Source: Tricholomella constricta (lineage: Eukaryota; Basidiomycota; Agaricomycetes; Agaricales; Lyophyllaceae). Taken from it: a stretch of 64,000 nt of DNA. A program made the translations under genes and the position numbers. The notes beneath the pieces were generated by a model. The model ran no database searches. It was not told the DNA's origin and saw nothing but the letters and a program-made list of their open reading frames with translations. The stretch's first letter is position 1. Each line of letters begins with the position of its first letter. Shown here piece by piece: positions 12,767 through 24,163 of this stretch. The stretch covers positions 1,302,001 through 1,366,000 of the forward strand of contig JAACJP010000005.1 of the NCBI GenBank assembly GCA_013368375.1, in the 5' to 3' direction.

Positions 12767-14255
12767 TTAATTCTGGTCCTCGACCAAACTCTTCGCAGCC
12801 TTGAGGTCTGCCTCGACCATCTCTTTCACGAGAGTGTCGAAATCGATCTGGCGCTTCCAGCCGAGGACGCGTTCTGCTTTCGCGGGGTTACCAAGAAGGA
12901 GGCTAGAGGGAAAGAGAGATAGGTAATCTGATCAGTTGAAGGTAATTGGACAATGTTGGGTACGCACTCAACCTCAGCGGGACGGAAGTACTTGGGATCC
13001 ACTTTGACGACGGCCTTGCCAGTCTTGACATCGATGGCCTGCTCGTCCACACCCTCGCCTGACCATCTGAGCGCGTGTTAGTATAGAAAGCAAGAAGATG
13101 GGCTGATGACATACTTCAGTTCGATCCCAACAGCCGTGAAAGCCTTGTTGACAAACTCGCGGACAGGGTGTGTCTCGCCGGTTGCAAGGACAAAGTCATC
13201 CGGCGTGTCCTGCTGGAGCATTCGCCACATGCCTTCAACATAGTCCCGAGCTATTCACGACATTATGTATCAATGCAAGGTCGAGCACTCAAGAACAGAT
13301 CACCGACGCACCATGTCCCCAATCACGCTGGGCATCAATGTTTCCGAGATACAAGCACGACTGCTTCCCGAGCGAGATGTCCGCAGCCGCGCGTGAGATC
13401 TTGCGTGTCACGAACGTCCGGCCACGGCGCGGGCTCTCGTGATTGAACAGGATGCCGTTGCACGCAAACATACCGTACGACTCGCGGTAGTTGACGACGA
13501 TCCAGTATGCGTAAAGCTTCGCACAGCCGTACGGCGAGCGCGGATAGAACGGTGTCGTCTCGCTCTGCGGGGTCTCCACGACCTTGCCGTAGAGCTCGGA
13601 TGTCGAGGCCTGGTAGAAGCGCACGTGCTTTTCAAGTCCGCAGGTACGCACGGCGTCCAGTAGCCGTAGGGTGCCGAGGCCGTCGACGTCGCCAGTGTAC
13701 TCGGCCATCTCAAAGGAGACTTTGACGTGCGATTGGGCACCGAGATTGTAGATCTCGGTCGGTTGGACTTGCGCGATGATGTAAACAAGGTTGGTGCTAT
13801 CGCTCAGATCTCCGTAGTGCAGCTTGAACTTTCCAGGCCCTGATTGATGATGCGTTTCGGTTGATGGAGGGTTAGATGAGAATGATAAGGTGAGAATGAT
13901 AGGACAGGAAGCACGTACGTTCATGTTGATCTTCGTAGAGATGGTGCAGACGACCAGTATTGAAACTCGATGACCGACGAATGATACCGTGCACCTGGTA
14001 CCCCTTCGCTAAGAGTAACTCTGTACTGTGAATGACACGATTAGAAGATATCGGAGAATCACAACTGGTGATGGCGTTACAGATAGGATCCATCCTGTCC
14101 AGTGATACCTGGAGGTTCAACGATTAACAACGACGATGATGGGCACTAGACTGAGGACGTTTACCTGAGATGAGCGCAACCTTGCGCTTCTGGTATTCTT
14201 CGGCAGAAGGGAGGTTTAACTGCGCGAAAGGGGGGACAATATCGACGATGGACAT
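12767..14255 (-). CDS. GMD: GDP-mannose 4,6-dehydratase
   Basis: First committed step of GDP-fucose synthesis: GDP-D-mannose to GDP-4-keto-6-deoxy-D-mannose, with bound NADP. Motifs in order are [19 protein letters not shown] (nucleotide binding), [69 protein letters not shown], the catalytic [11 protein letters not shown] (YxxxK), [34 protein letters not shown] and [10 protein letters not shown]. This is a full-length match to the family. It starts at 14255 ([10 protein letters not shown]) and ends KSLVEDQN at 12767. Several short introns split it. It lies tail to tail with GDP-fucose synthase, so the two consecutive pathway enzymes are adjacent. Confidence 0.94.
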
Positions 14256-14616
14256 GATGGTAAGATGGAACTTGGAAGCGCGGGTGGTCAGAAATTGATT
14301 TCACAAATTTATTTGTTTCCTCAGCCGACTATATATATGACTTGGCTTCAAGGTTTATTGACAACTTGCTCTCAAGTCTGGAGACTATGTAGGACTCCCA
14401 CTGCTAGCCAGTCCTCCGCTCTACATTCCCGCATTTTTGGTCTGCGTCCACTGCGATGAAGAAATGAATTTGAATTTAGTCGGTCTTCTTCGGCCCTTCG
14501 GTTCTCCTTTATTTCAGTCGTCGTATCAATCCGTAAATGACCATTGAGGTAAGGTTTCCACTTCGTCTAAACTGCTTTTCAACAACAATGGCCTGGCTTT
14601 CGTACGGCTGGACGTC
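14256..14616. promoter_or_regulatory. GMD promoter region
   Basis: About 360 bp upstream of GMD. A TATATATA-like run (about 14330-14338) lies some 75 bp upstream of the start codon and could serve as a core promoter element on the minus strand. No coding sequence is recognised. Confidence 0.4.
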
Positions 14617-15700
14617 ATGAATAAGCCACAAACGCATCGATGCGCCAAAGTCCGGGTTTTTCACCACCATTACGTTTTTGTGACCCTCTTCTCCGCGGAT
14701 CCGGACTCCGTCCTCCTTTCTCGAAACACAAACTCAGAGACAATACTCCCCAATCTCAAGGTTAGAGACATAGGGATCAGATCGTCTACCCTCGTCTGAT
14801 TATCGGTCCTTGACTGAAGTCCTTCGCCGTCTTTGCTGAGGGTGCAAATGCGCGACCATCCTTGGGATAATGTCAGAAAGCTATTGGTGGAGTGTCGAGC
14901 CGCCCTCGAATTGCCAATACCTAGTTTGACCAGCTACACCTTCCCGCCCTCAGAGTCACCGCCTGCACTTTTGGAACTCGTTAGCAGCTTCAAATCAGCT
15001 CAAAGATCTGGAAGCTCTTCCACTTCGTACAGACCAAGTTAACGCTCCACCACTTCTCCTCGTTGCCGAACCTCTCAGAGCTGGCGATCTCGGTAGCTGA
15101 TGCACGCCTTCTACGTGCCCCTTGCCAAGCCTCGAGAATTAACTCCGAAATGAGTATCTATCTCCATGCGAAACTCTTTCAGATTTCCAGGCTTTCCTCG
15201 ACTTCCGTCTTTGGATTTTTTTTTGCGCGATGTGAATGGCGTCGTTTGGCGGAACTTGGACCAGTTCCTCCTTTGCTTTCGAAAGGAAGGATCACTTCCC
15301 CTCCTGACGTCTCTATCCCATATGCTCTGGTTTAGACAGCGCCGTCGATCTCGACAATGACTTTCTAGCAAGATTGGAGCGGCGTGGCCGCACCTAAACG
15401 CCCTAGAGCTCCAGGAGAGAACTATCCAAGCAATACCGATTGTCACACTCACAGGACTCAATACGTTCATGACCTCGTGCCCAAAGCTCGAAAATCTGAC
15501 GCTCCGCCTGAACGCCCGAGATGTTTCAAGTCTCGCAGAGCTGGGCGAATCCAAGCCACATCCTTGGCTACGTTATTTCGACCACTGCAGATCCCCACTG
15601 CGGAACCCGACAGAGTAGTGGCTTTCCTTGCGCTCCATTTCCGAAATCTTGCCACGTTAAAGCTGGGAGACCACTGGGAATAATTAGTAGACTTCGTGAA
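14617..15700 (+). pseudogene. Decayed F-box/LRR-like gene
   Basis: Pieces of a fungal F-box protein's leucine-rich part are readable in shifting frames: LLELVSSFKSAQR (about 14980), HHFSSLPNLSELAISVADA (about 15045), then a longer frame about 15365-15600 with WPHLNALELQERTIQAIPI, LTGLNTFMTSCPKLENLTLR and SSLAELGESKPHPWLRYFD. The expected continuation DRVVAFLALHFRNLATLKLG appears in another frame, with a stop in the first frame near 15610. No F-box start or intact splice plan is found. I infer a pseudogene; an unrecognised multi-exon gene is less likely. Confidence 0.6.
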
Positions 15701-16213
15701 AGGTCTGACTGAGCAGCTATGCTTGGAATTGAACGCTGGGGCGAAGTCGAAGACAAAATGATGCCAGTACTCGAGTGCCATCATCAGTTTCCCCGCCTTG
15801 GTTTCATTTAAATCTCTCTATCCGTCGGCAAAACACCTCACAAGCAGTTCTGAGCACGAATGTTGCTTGACGATTTTACTAATCTCGTTGCACAGGTGAC
15901 AGGTAATATCGGGAGCAGAATTGAAAGGAAGATAGGACCGTCTTCAAATGATGTATAGAAAATATGTTGGCGGAGTGTGGCGCAGATTATCTTCATGCTT
16001 CGCAGTCAATTGCGACTCCGATTACGATGCCTTTATGGTCTCTGTTGTGGCCGTCTTTTTATAAATGCTTGTACAGAACGGCGACTCAAAAACTTCGGGC
16101 ATTTGGAATAAAGATAGTATTTCTATTTTGATACATACAATGCATAAGTTATGTTATGTACAGGTTCTCGCCCTCGCCACAGGCGATTCAGGCCAATACC
16201 CAACATCGTGTGT
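15700..16213. other. Intergenic, no gene seen
   Basis: About 500 bp between the F-box remnant and the 3' end of the repeat gene. Only short frames and AT-rich stretches are present. Confidence 0.5.
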
Positions 16214-18010
16214 TTATGATAGTTCCAGCTCCGAATCGAAGAAGTCGCGCTTCTGCTTCTTCTTGCCCTTGCCAGCAGCGGGGTTGTCAACCCCTGATTT
16301 GCCTTTGCCACCCGTCATGGTCTGCCAATCGCTATAAGGAAATTTGAGGGATGTTTAATAAGACGAATCGTATATGCAACCCACCCAAAGTAGTCATCGT
16401 CGCGACCGGCGGTGAATTTGCGAAACTCGCCGGTTGGAGTCTCGGGCTTGTTGTCGCCAACAGGGTATGAAGCCTTCGAGTCCTTTTTCTTTTCCTTAGA
16501 CGAGCCGCCGCCGCGCGCCTCGAGTTCGGTCTCGAAAAGGTCACGCTTCCCCTTTTTCTTGCCTTTGCCAGCGGCCGGGTTATTGACCCCTGATTTGCCT
16601 TTGCCGCCAGTCATGGTTTGCCAGTCACTGGAAAGAATATATCAGTGAACCGCACTACTAGATTGAAAGACGTTGCTCACCCAAAGTAATCGTCGTCGCG
16701 GCCCGCGGTAAATTTGCGAAACTCGCCGGTTGGAGTCTCGGGCTTGTTGTCGCCAACAGGGTATGAAGCCTTTGAGTCCTTTTTCTTTTCCTTGGACGAG
16801 CCGCCGCCGCGCGCCTCTAGCTCGGTCTCGAAAAGGTCACGCTTCCCCTTCTTCTTGCCTTTGCCAGCGGCCGGGTTATTGACCCCTGATTTGCCTTTGC
16901 CACCAGTCATGGTTTGCCAGTCACTGGAAAGAATATATCAGTGAACCGCACTACTAAATTGAAAGACGTTGCTCACGCAAAGTAATCGTCGTCGCGGCCC
17001 GCGGTGAATTTGCGAAACTCGCCGGTTGGAGTCTCGGGCTTGTTGTCGCCAACAGGGTATGAAGCCTTCGAGTCCTTCTTCTTTTCCTTGGACGAGCCGC
17101 CGCCGCGCGCCTCGAGTCCGGTCTCGAAAAGGTCACGCTTCCCCTTTTTCTTGCCCTTGCCAGCAGCGGGGTTGTCAACCCCTGATTTTCCTTTGCCGCT
17201 AGTCATGGTTTGCCAGTCACTGGAAAGAATATTTCAGTGTACCGCACTACTAAATTGAAAGACGTTGCTCACGCAAAGTAATCGTCGTCGCGGCCCGCGG
17301 TGAATTTGCGAAACTCGCCGGTTGGAGTCTCGGGCTTGTTGTCGCCAACAGGGTATGAAGCCTTCGAGTCCTTCTTCTTTTCCTTGGACGAGCCGCCGCC
17401 GCGCGCCTCGAGTCCGGTCTCGAAAAGGTCACGCTTCCCCTTTTTCTTGCCCTTGCCAGCAGCGGGGTTGTCAACCCCTGATTTTCCTTTGCCGCCAGTC
17501 ATGGTTTGCCAGTCACTGGAAAGAATATTTCAGTGTACCGCACTACTAAATTGAAAGACGTTGCTCACCCAAAGTAATCGTCGTCGCGGCCCGCGGTGAA
17601 TTTGCGAAACTCGCCGGTTGGAGTCTCGGGCTTGTTGTCGCCAACAGGGTATGAAGCCTTCGAGTCCTTCTTCTTTTCTTTGGACGAGCCGCCGCCGCGC
17701 GCCTCGAGTTCGGTCTCGAAAAGGTCACGCTTCCCCTTTTTCTTGCCTTTGCCAGCGGCCGGGTTATTGACCCCTGATTTGCCTTTGCCACCAGTCATGG
17801 TTTGCCAGTCACTGGAAAGAATATATCAGTGAACCGCACTACTAAATTGAAAGACGTTGCTCACGCAAAGTAATCGTCGTCGCGGCCTGCAGTGAATTTG
17901 CGAAACTCGCCGGTTGGAGTCTCGGGCTTGTTGTCGCCAACAGGGTATGAAGCCTTCGAGTCCTTCTTCTTTTCCTTGGACGAGCCGCCGCCGCGCGCCT
18001 CGAGCTCAGC
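16214..18010 (-). repeat. Tandem repeat array, exact 296-bp period
   Basis: The landmark AGTAATCGTCGTCG (plus strand) recurs at 16389 (slightly changed), 16685, 16981, 17277, 17573 and 17869; every spacing is 296 bp. Introns are repeated along with the exons. Units at 16977-17219 and 17273-17515 share private variants (ETGLEARG, VDNPAA, and the intron change ATTTCAGTGTACC). They look like the most recent duplication or conversion. The outer units share ETELEARG and NNPAA. Confidence 0.95.
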
Positions 18011-18178
18011 AGCGCGGGCCATGATCTCGGCCTCGATGTCACGGATATACAGGACGTCGACACCAGCGTTAGTGACGCCGCGACTAGCAAGCTGGTTGGA
18101 AATCGGAATGGGACCTGCACTGGTCAACACCGACATGAGGCAGGCGATGATGGCGGGGGCGATGGTGGAAGTCTTCAT
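16214..18178 (-). CDS. Secreted Kex2-type repeat protein with tandem exon-intron units
   Basis: Seven exons: 17865-18178, 17569-17811, 17273-17515, 16977-17219, 16681-16923, 16385-16627 and 16214-16331, 548 residues in all. Exon 1 gives a signal peptide (MKTSTIAPAIIACLMSVLTS) and a short leader. Exons 2-6 each encode an 81-residue repeat (243 nt) followed by a 53-nt intron, so the period is 296 bp every time. Each repeat reads DWQTMTGGKGKSGV, NNPAAGKGKKKGKR, DLFETELEARGGGSS, KASYPVGDNKPETPTGEF, RKFTAGRDDDYF. The Lys-Arg before DLFE is a classic Kex2 site, repeated six times. The last site (QKR) releases DFFDSELELS. Known fungal Kex2-processed repeat proteins (Rep1-like, dikaritin precursors) share this plan, but I recognise no specific family. 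Function unknown. No DUF3328/UstY gene is seen nearby. Confidence 0.85.
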
Positions 18179-18323
18179 GATGAGTGATAGAGCCTGATCA
18201 ACAGTTCTTTGAGTGGAGGAGTGGTGTTGGGTACGGTGACCAGCAGAGCAGTGGTGGATGGAGTTTTAGTTGGGACGGTTCTGACCAGCAGAGCGATAGA
18301 GAGAATGAACGCAAAATTGCCCT

Positions 18324-18330
18324 CTTTATA
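18324..18330 (-). promoter_or_regulatory. TATA box of the repeat-protein gene
   Basis: TATAAAG on the minus strand, about 150 bp upstream of the start codon at 18178, which would leave a leader of roughly 115-120 nt. Confidence 0.5.
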
Positions 18331-20345
18331 CTCATCCTACACCTCGAGAATTGGTTCTGCATCACGGTCACACCATAGATGACGCAGAGTTTTTTCTTTT
18401 TTTTTATTCACCTCGGAATATTCAATTCCATGTAGCATGTGGCTCGGATACCGTCGCACAACTTCATGACAGGGTTACAGATGGATCTCCTTCGTGTTAG
18501 ATGGGATCCTCACCTAAAACCAAGGAGCCTCGGAAGCCCATTTGGACCAAGCTGTCAACCAAGTCCACATAGTTGTCGAATTATATCAACTGAGATCATA
18601 TGGTGACACAGCGGCGCTGATAGTATTAAAATCCGACATGTGAATGAAAATGTCAAATGGTTCTGCAGCAGGTTTTGTCAGTGATCGCTGATGTTAGATG
18701 GGCACAAGTACCGTATTGTGCGACGAGATTACACTTGAACAAGAGCTCCACCAATGATCGATAGTGCGAAACTAGAAAAAGACATGCTACACCCTCGTTA
18801 CGATGCGCTGAGGTGAGTGGCAGTTTAGTTCGGAGGTGGCGTTGAAAGTCTGATTGGTGGTACTCGCATCATCAATCAGGAGATCAAACGTTGTCGCTAT
18901 CGCGGTATGCTGGGTGGCCCAGGTCACTAAAGGCTCATGAGTTGCTCGTTGGTCTGCGAAGTTGGTCTGTAAAGTGATCGTAAACACGGCTTGATCCTTG
19001 AAGGGGCGCAATTGCAAATAACATGTGATCGCATTGGAAATCCCAGCATCAGTGATGTACACATCGGACTCCCATATAAACGCCAGAAGATAAAGAAAAG
19101 AGCACACTGGATATGTCAGACGCTGTCAAACCCTTTGACAACGTCTGACATATCGGAAAGACATTCTCTTCTCTCTTATGCGTAAATGGAGAAGAGTTAG
19201 CTCTTTACTATGGGCTTGATGTTCCTCCGATGTGTAGACCTTTGAAAGTTGAACTTTTGACGACGGTGGCGATACTGGATCAACACCGGTAGTCAAAAAG
19301 TGTGATTTCATTGATGAGTCGAGTCTGTCCATTGCGCCCGGAAGTGTCATTCACGTGCTGCACATGGTACATCAGGATGCAAAAGCGGAATTTGACAAAC
19401 CTCCTTGATCGATATGGACCAATTACGCTCACGATTATGGTGTTTGGGGGCATCTGTATATTCATTCGCATGGTAAGACGTCACACCGCGCTTTTAATCC
19501 TTCAATTAATATTCAGCGAGAGCCCCAAAATATTATCATTGAACAGAGCCAGTGAGTGAGGAACGGTTTTGCTGCTCCTTACTGAAAAGGATTTTGTCAC
19601 CTGAATATGTAGGTGGCACTCTGTTTAGCCTTTATCCAAATCGCTCGGAATACTGAGGCTACACATCACGACAAATACTTTACGGGCGTTGAAAAAGGAA
19701 TCTGGTTTCATGAGACAGGGGCCCACATGATACAGGGCTGGACAAAGGGCACCCAAGAATAGACAGAGTATTGGCGAGTCAATGACCAACGCTGGAGCAA
19801 GATTCAAGCAGAGATCCTGGATTCTAAGTTGTATTGCCATCACCGTTCAACGCAAACGTTGATGCGCACAACGGTAGCTCACATACTAATCCTCATGAAG
19901 CATAACTCCAGTAAGGTCCAAGGTCTCCGAAGCGCGTGGTCCAGTTCCGAGGTCACCTAAGGGTGCCGCTTTCAATGCAACATGGCAAATGATTGGCGAC
20001 AGGGCACAAGGTGACAGTGTCGCTGAATATGATGATGGCATCAGACAACGAGAAGGATTGACAGGCAATGCATAGTATAACATGATAGACAATTCACCTT
20101 TCAAGAACAATCCTCTGGCGTGTCCTGCTTGTTTGACCGCTGTGGATCTGAAAAATGATAATAATATGTTGTACGAGCCTCGTCCGCAAATCGTTCAATG
20201 TGTCGCCTCCGCCAAACGACTTCGCTGCGACAAGATGCTTCGTTGCGATGTCTACTCATGTTAAACGTGGGCAAGGCAGTGCATCCAACCATCAGTCGCA
20301 GGCAAACACCAACAAACCCATCCGAGCAGAGAGCAACAGATTTGA

Positions 20346-20480
20346 CCAAGATGTACAGCGATAATGAGTCTGGGAGATCGCATATTCAGTTGCTAGGACA
20401 TGACTTCCACTGGCATCTAGTTTAGGTTCAGATGTCGACGAAACCCGAGATGAAGCAGGAGGTTTCGCTGGGTTGCTGGG
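20346..20480 (+). repeat. Dispersed repeat, copy 1
   Basis: It shares with 20839-21040 a run of blocks in the same order: the GAT(A/G)(C/A)ACAGC-ATG-GAGTCTG region, then TTAGGACA-GATTTCACTGGCATCTAG-like, then GATGAAGC/ACAGGAGGTTT. Homology is clear but diverged. Confidence 0.65.
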
Positions 20481-20838
20481 TTGGTTTCGCTGGCTGCGGC
20501 TAAATGCTGAAGTCCTGCTACGAGTAATCCTAATTCGCACTCCTCGCCGAGATACACGAACCTGAGTGTCGTAGGGTTTATCACACACGCTAGAGCCCAC
20601 TGGCGGGGACAACACTTCTGTGACCAAGAGACACGAGCAAATGTTCGGGGAGATTCGCGGAAGTGCTGAATAGCTTATCGAGCTGTTTGCAATGGTCGGA
20701 TCGTATATCTCAGATTCAACCGCAAGCATCCTTCCAAAGCGACCGGAAGCTAAGAGTCAGAGCCACGGCGGCCTGGCAAGAGCCATCTCGCCCACAAGGA
20801 TACAGAGGACATTCAGGATCAAAACGATTTCGTTTCCA

Positions 20839-21040
20839 AGGATAAGATGCACAGCAATGGTGAGTCTGAGAGAGAAATATTGAGAAGCAGTTGTTAGGAC
20901 ACGGATTTCACTGGCATCTAGGTTGGCATTGAGTTGAGTTCAGATATCGATGAAGCCAAGATGAAACAGGAGGTTTGGCTGGGGGTTGGTCTGCTGCTGC
21001 CAAGTACTCTTGATTGTTTTTTTGCCACGGCCTGGTCTAA
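20839..21040 (+). repeat. Dispersed repeat, copy 2
   Basis: The longest copy. After the GAAACAGGAGGTTTGGCTGG block it continues with GCTGCCAAGTACT and TTTTTTTGCCACGGCCT, and both are also found in the inverted copy at 33781-33885. Confidence 0.65.
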
Positions 21041-21103
21041 TACAACCCAACCCAGAATGTGGCTGAGCTCTGATGTCGGTAAGTAAGAATCGGATCGTTC
21101 ACG

Positions 21104-21735
21104 ATGGCTCCAAGAGCGCGACGAGCCGTGGATCTTCTAATGCGCCCACTATGCAAGCTGCAGGCTGCGGGATATCAGACTCATGCTAGCGATTTGCCAA
21201 CCTCGAACGCTCAGGCAGTCGCTCGAATCCTATCTGAACGTGGACTCCGTTCGTAATGTGAGTCCTTTCTGCTGTTGACAGCCCTAATTCGAATACTAAC
21301 CTTCTTGCCTCCGCACCTCTTTCTTCCAGCATTAAATTTCTCGAAGCACCATTTTCGTGCATGCGACAAGCTCTGAATATCCACTTCAGGACTCCGCGAA
21401 CACCTCGAGCAGTCCGCCTTCCACTGCGACGACTCTGACGACGAGGGCAACGACGACGGGCTGAGAGATGGGAGGACGAAGTCACCCGCCGCCAAGCGAC
21501 AGAACCCAATTGAGGAGGAGATCGCAGTTGAAGAGGCAGAGGAAAACAGTTGACTTCGCGGCGATGGTAGGTTGCCAAACCATCTTCTTGATGTGCTGTT
21601 GCAGAACTTTATGGCTCGTCGCTTGCGCAGTGCCGCAGACAGTTACGACAATCACCACCGCCCGTGAGCCGATGGCCATCCAAACCGCAGCGCACTCGTA
21701 CAGCTGCGCTTCGGACATCTGCAGCAGATATTAAT
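21104..21735 (+). pseudogene. Possible decayed unknown gene
   Basis: Readable pieces are MAPRARRAVDLLMRPLCKLQ (21104), SDLPTSNAQAVARILSERG, LREHLEQSAFHCDDSDDEGN, KSPAAKRQNPIEEEIAVEE, then LPNHLLDVLLQNFMARRL and VQLRFGHLQQIL. Stops interrupt between pieces (after GLRS near 21256 and after EENS near 21550). The composition looks coding and the acidic stretch is typical of nuclear proteins, but I do not recognise the family. It may be a pseudogene or a multi-exon gene I could not resolve. It is head to tail with the M20 peptidase. Confidence 0.35.
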
Positions 21736-21912
21736 CAGAGATCCAATTAGAATCCATCGTTAGCAGAATGGTCGAAACGGTGTAACGTGGTATTGATTCT
21801 ATGTAAGACTAGCAATGATGATTGAATATCAATCAATCGCGGAAGTGCGATTAGATCTGCCAATTTTGAGGTTCTTCTCGGCCGGTTCTTGACCTTTACC
21901 TTCGACACTGCC

Positions 21913-23747
21913 ATGGCCGCTCCCATTGAATTTCTTCAGTTCGTCGACGATAACGCTGATGCCTTCATCCAGCGGCTGAGCGATGCAGTCGCAATCCCTA
22001 GGTATGCGATTGCAAAACAAGCAAGGACCATATCTAAGGCCTGAACAGCATAAGTGGAGACGCATCGCACCGCGGGGATGTCGTGAAGATGGCAGAATGG
22101 CTCAACGATCATCTCAAGGCCGTTGGCGTTGAGACGCAACTCGTCGACCTCGGAAAGCACGTCATGGATGGCGAGGAGCTAAACCTTCCTCCTGCCATCC
22201 TGGGCCGAATTGGAAACGACCCAAAGAAGAAGACCGTTCTCGTCTATGGACATTTCGACGTCCAGCCGGCGAACAAGTCAGACGGATGGGACACGGACCC
22301 TTTCACACTCACTATTCATGAGGATGGACGTCTCATCGGTCGTGGCTCCTCTGACGATAAGGGCCCAGTCCTGGGATGGCTCAACATCCTACAGTACCAC
22401 TTCCAAAGCAATAAGGAGCTTCCGGTAAACCTCAGATGTTGCTTCGAGGGGATGGAGGAGAGCGGCAGTGAGGGCCTCGATGATCTCGTCAAGAAGGAAT
22501 CCCAGCCTGGAGGCTGGTTCGACGGCGTTGATTGCGTCTGCATTGTGCGCGCGCGTTTACTTGTATGTTTTGCTAATCATCCCACTGATTTCCATATGAT
22601 CTCCACAGTCCGATAACTACTGGTTGAATACGCGTACACCTGCACTAACCTACGGCCTTCGTGGCCTCGCATACTTCAAGCTTACTGTCTCTGGCCCCGG
22701 GCGCGACCTGCACTCCGGCGTCTTTGGTCGTACTGTCCATGAGCCCATGACTGACCTCGTTACGCTTATGAGCAAGCTTGTCGATGGGCAGGGCAACATC
22801 CTTGTTCCAGGTATCGACGAGATGGTTGAGCCACCCACAGAAAGCGAAAAGTGCGGATCTTATTATTCGAACATATATCCTTGTTCATATAATTGATCGA
22901 CATCCATCTGTAGGGCCATTTACGAACGTTTGGACTATTCAATCGCAGATGTCGAGCAGTCTGCAGGCGGGCAGATCGCTATTTCGTCCAACAAAGTTGA
23001 TGTACTCATGGGCCGCATGCGCTACGCCAGTCTCTCCCTCCACGGAATCGAGGGCGCCTTCAGCGGTGTCGGTGCAAAGACCGTGATTCCGGCCAAAGTT
23101 GCCGGAAAGTTTAGCATCCGGTCAGTCCATCTTAGATATACATGGCTACCCACCCGCTAACTGGCATTTGTGTTTGACCCTGAAGCCTTGTGCCACCGCA
23201 GACGCCAGAACTCGTCGAGCCCCTTGTGAAGGCCTACCTCGAGGCAGAATTCGCGAAGCTCAACAGCAAGAACAAGTTCTCCATCGAGAGCCTGCACGGT
23301 GGTAAGCCCTGGCTCGCGGACGTTAACCACTGGAACTTCGAGGCTGCAAAGGCCGCCACCCGGGTAGGCCTCACTTGCTCTTCATAACCTCCTGGACATC
23401 ATTGATGTGCTTGAATAGGCCGTGTATCACCAGGAGCCGGACCTGACAAGGGAGGGCGGTTCAATTCCGGTGACGCTGACATTTGCAGAGTCCTTGGGCG
23501 TGAATGTGCTGCTTTTGCCCATGGGAAGAGGGGACGACGGTGCTCAGTATGTGGATGTTACCTTTCTGGTCCCCATTTTTTTGACCAGTTCATCTAGTTC
23601 TACAAACGAGAAGCTCGATAGATCAAACTTCATAGAGGGCGTTAGTTCACCCTTTCCCTCTTTTTTCCAGGGAACACTGATCCTGATTTTCGAGATAGAC
23701 AAAGCTTTTGGGCACATACTTGTATGAGGTTGCTGTGATCCAGTAAT
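21913..23747 (+). CDS. DUG1: Cys-Gly metallodipeptidase, M20 family (DUG1/CNDP2 type)
   Basis: Cytosolic zinc/manganese dipeptidase that cleaves Cys-Gly in glutathione turnover. The protein runs [40 protein letters not shown], then the first metal site [38 protein letters not shown], and the catalytic Glu pair in [20 protein letters not shown]. The dimerisation segment is [16 protein letters not shown], followed by [19 protein letters not shown] and [20 protein letters not shown]. The last metal-site region is [20 protein letters not shown], where His is in the exon join. Six or seven short introns are present. The start at 21913 matches the family N-terminus and the stop is at 23747 (EVAVIQ). 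Full length, about 480 residues as expected. Confidence 0.94.
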
Positions 23748-24079
23748 TCCTGGATACATATCATCAAGAGAAAGGAAAGGAAGGTGTTTGCATACCTGTA
23801 CGTGTATCTCCAGTGTACAACGCATCTGTCGATCTGTAGTCATCTGAGCTTACTTAACATCTATTCATTAACGTGTCAACTTGAGGAATGGCCTTTATGG
23901 AGAAATAGAGCTATAATTGTGGATACCTTGTGGTCAACCTTCACATGCTGAATGGGGAGTTTTCATTATCATTGTATCAGACTCGAGCCTGTCCTGTGAC
24001 GTCGAGGGACAGTGCACTCGCCGTTGTTCGCGACTGACCCTAATAGATGTTATTCTTCATGCTCATTTAAATGATCACA
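23748..24079. other. Intergenic, no gene seen
   Basis: About 330 bp between the dipeptidase stop and the tRNA; 3' UTR and upstream tRNA sequence. Confidence 0.5.
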
Positions 24080-24163
24080 GGGGGCATAGCTCAGTTGGGA
24101 GAGCAGCAGACTGAAGTTAGCCATCGGATTCTGAAGGTCCCGCGTTCAATCCGCGGTGCCCCC
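24080..24163 (+). tRNA. tRNA-Phe(GAA) with short intron
   Basis: The acceptor arm GGGGGCA (24080-24086) pairs with TGCCCCC (24157-24163). The D arm is GCTC-AGTTGGGA-GAGC (A box) and the T arm CCGCG-TTCAATC-CGCGG (B box). The anticodon loop reads CTGAAG, so the anticodon is GAA (Phe). About 12 nt (starting TTAGCC) are inserted after position 37, the canonical nuclear tRNA intron site, before the 3' stem TCTGA. The anticodon stem GCAGA/TCTGA has one G-A mismatch at its outer pair. It is nuclear-type and functional in appearance. Confidence 0.88.

Larger units (their letters stand above)
18400..21100. other. Gene-poor stretch with short frames and repeats
   Basis: About 2.7 kb without a gene I can support. 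The longest frames (for example 18787-19107 minus, 106 codons; 20292-20729 minus, 145 codons) show no motif I recognise and no splice pattern joining them. Two copies of a dispersed repeat lie at 20346-20480 and 20839-21040. It may hold decayed genes or transposon debris. Confidence 0.5.

Noticed and set aside
16214..18178. Dikaritin (ustiloxin-type) RiPP cluster
   Set aside because: The precursor layout fits, but repeats are 81 residues long rather than short cores, and no DUF3328/UstY, tyrosinase or other tailoring genes are seen nearby.
16412..18197. Long plus-strand frames (84-101 codons) repeated through the 296-bp array
   Set aside because: They are the antisense of the repeat exons. 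The minus strand has the signal peptide, consistent introns and the stop, so the plus frames are shadows.
18787..20110. Possible multi-spanning membrane protein (DUF6534-like) on the minus strand
   Set aside because: Only a vague similarity, pieces in the wrong order and no usable splice plan.
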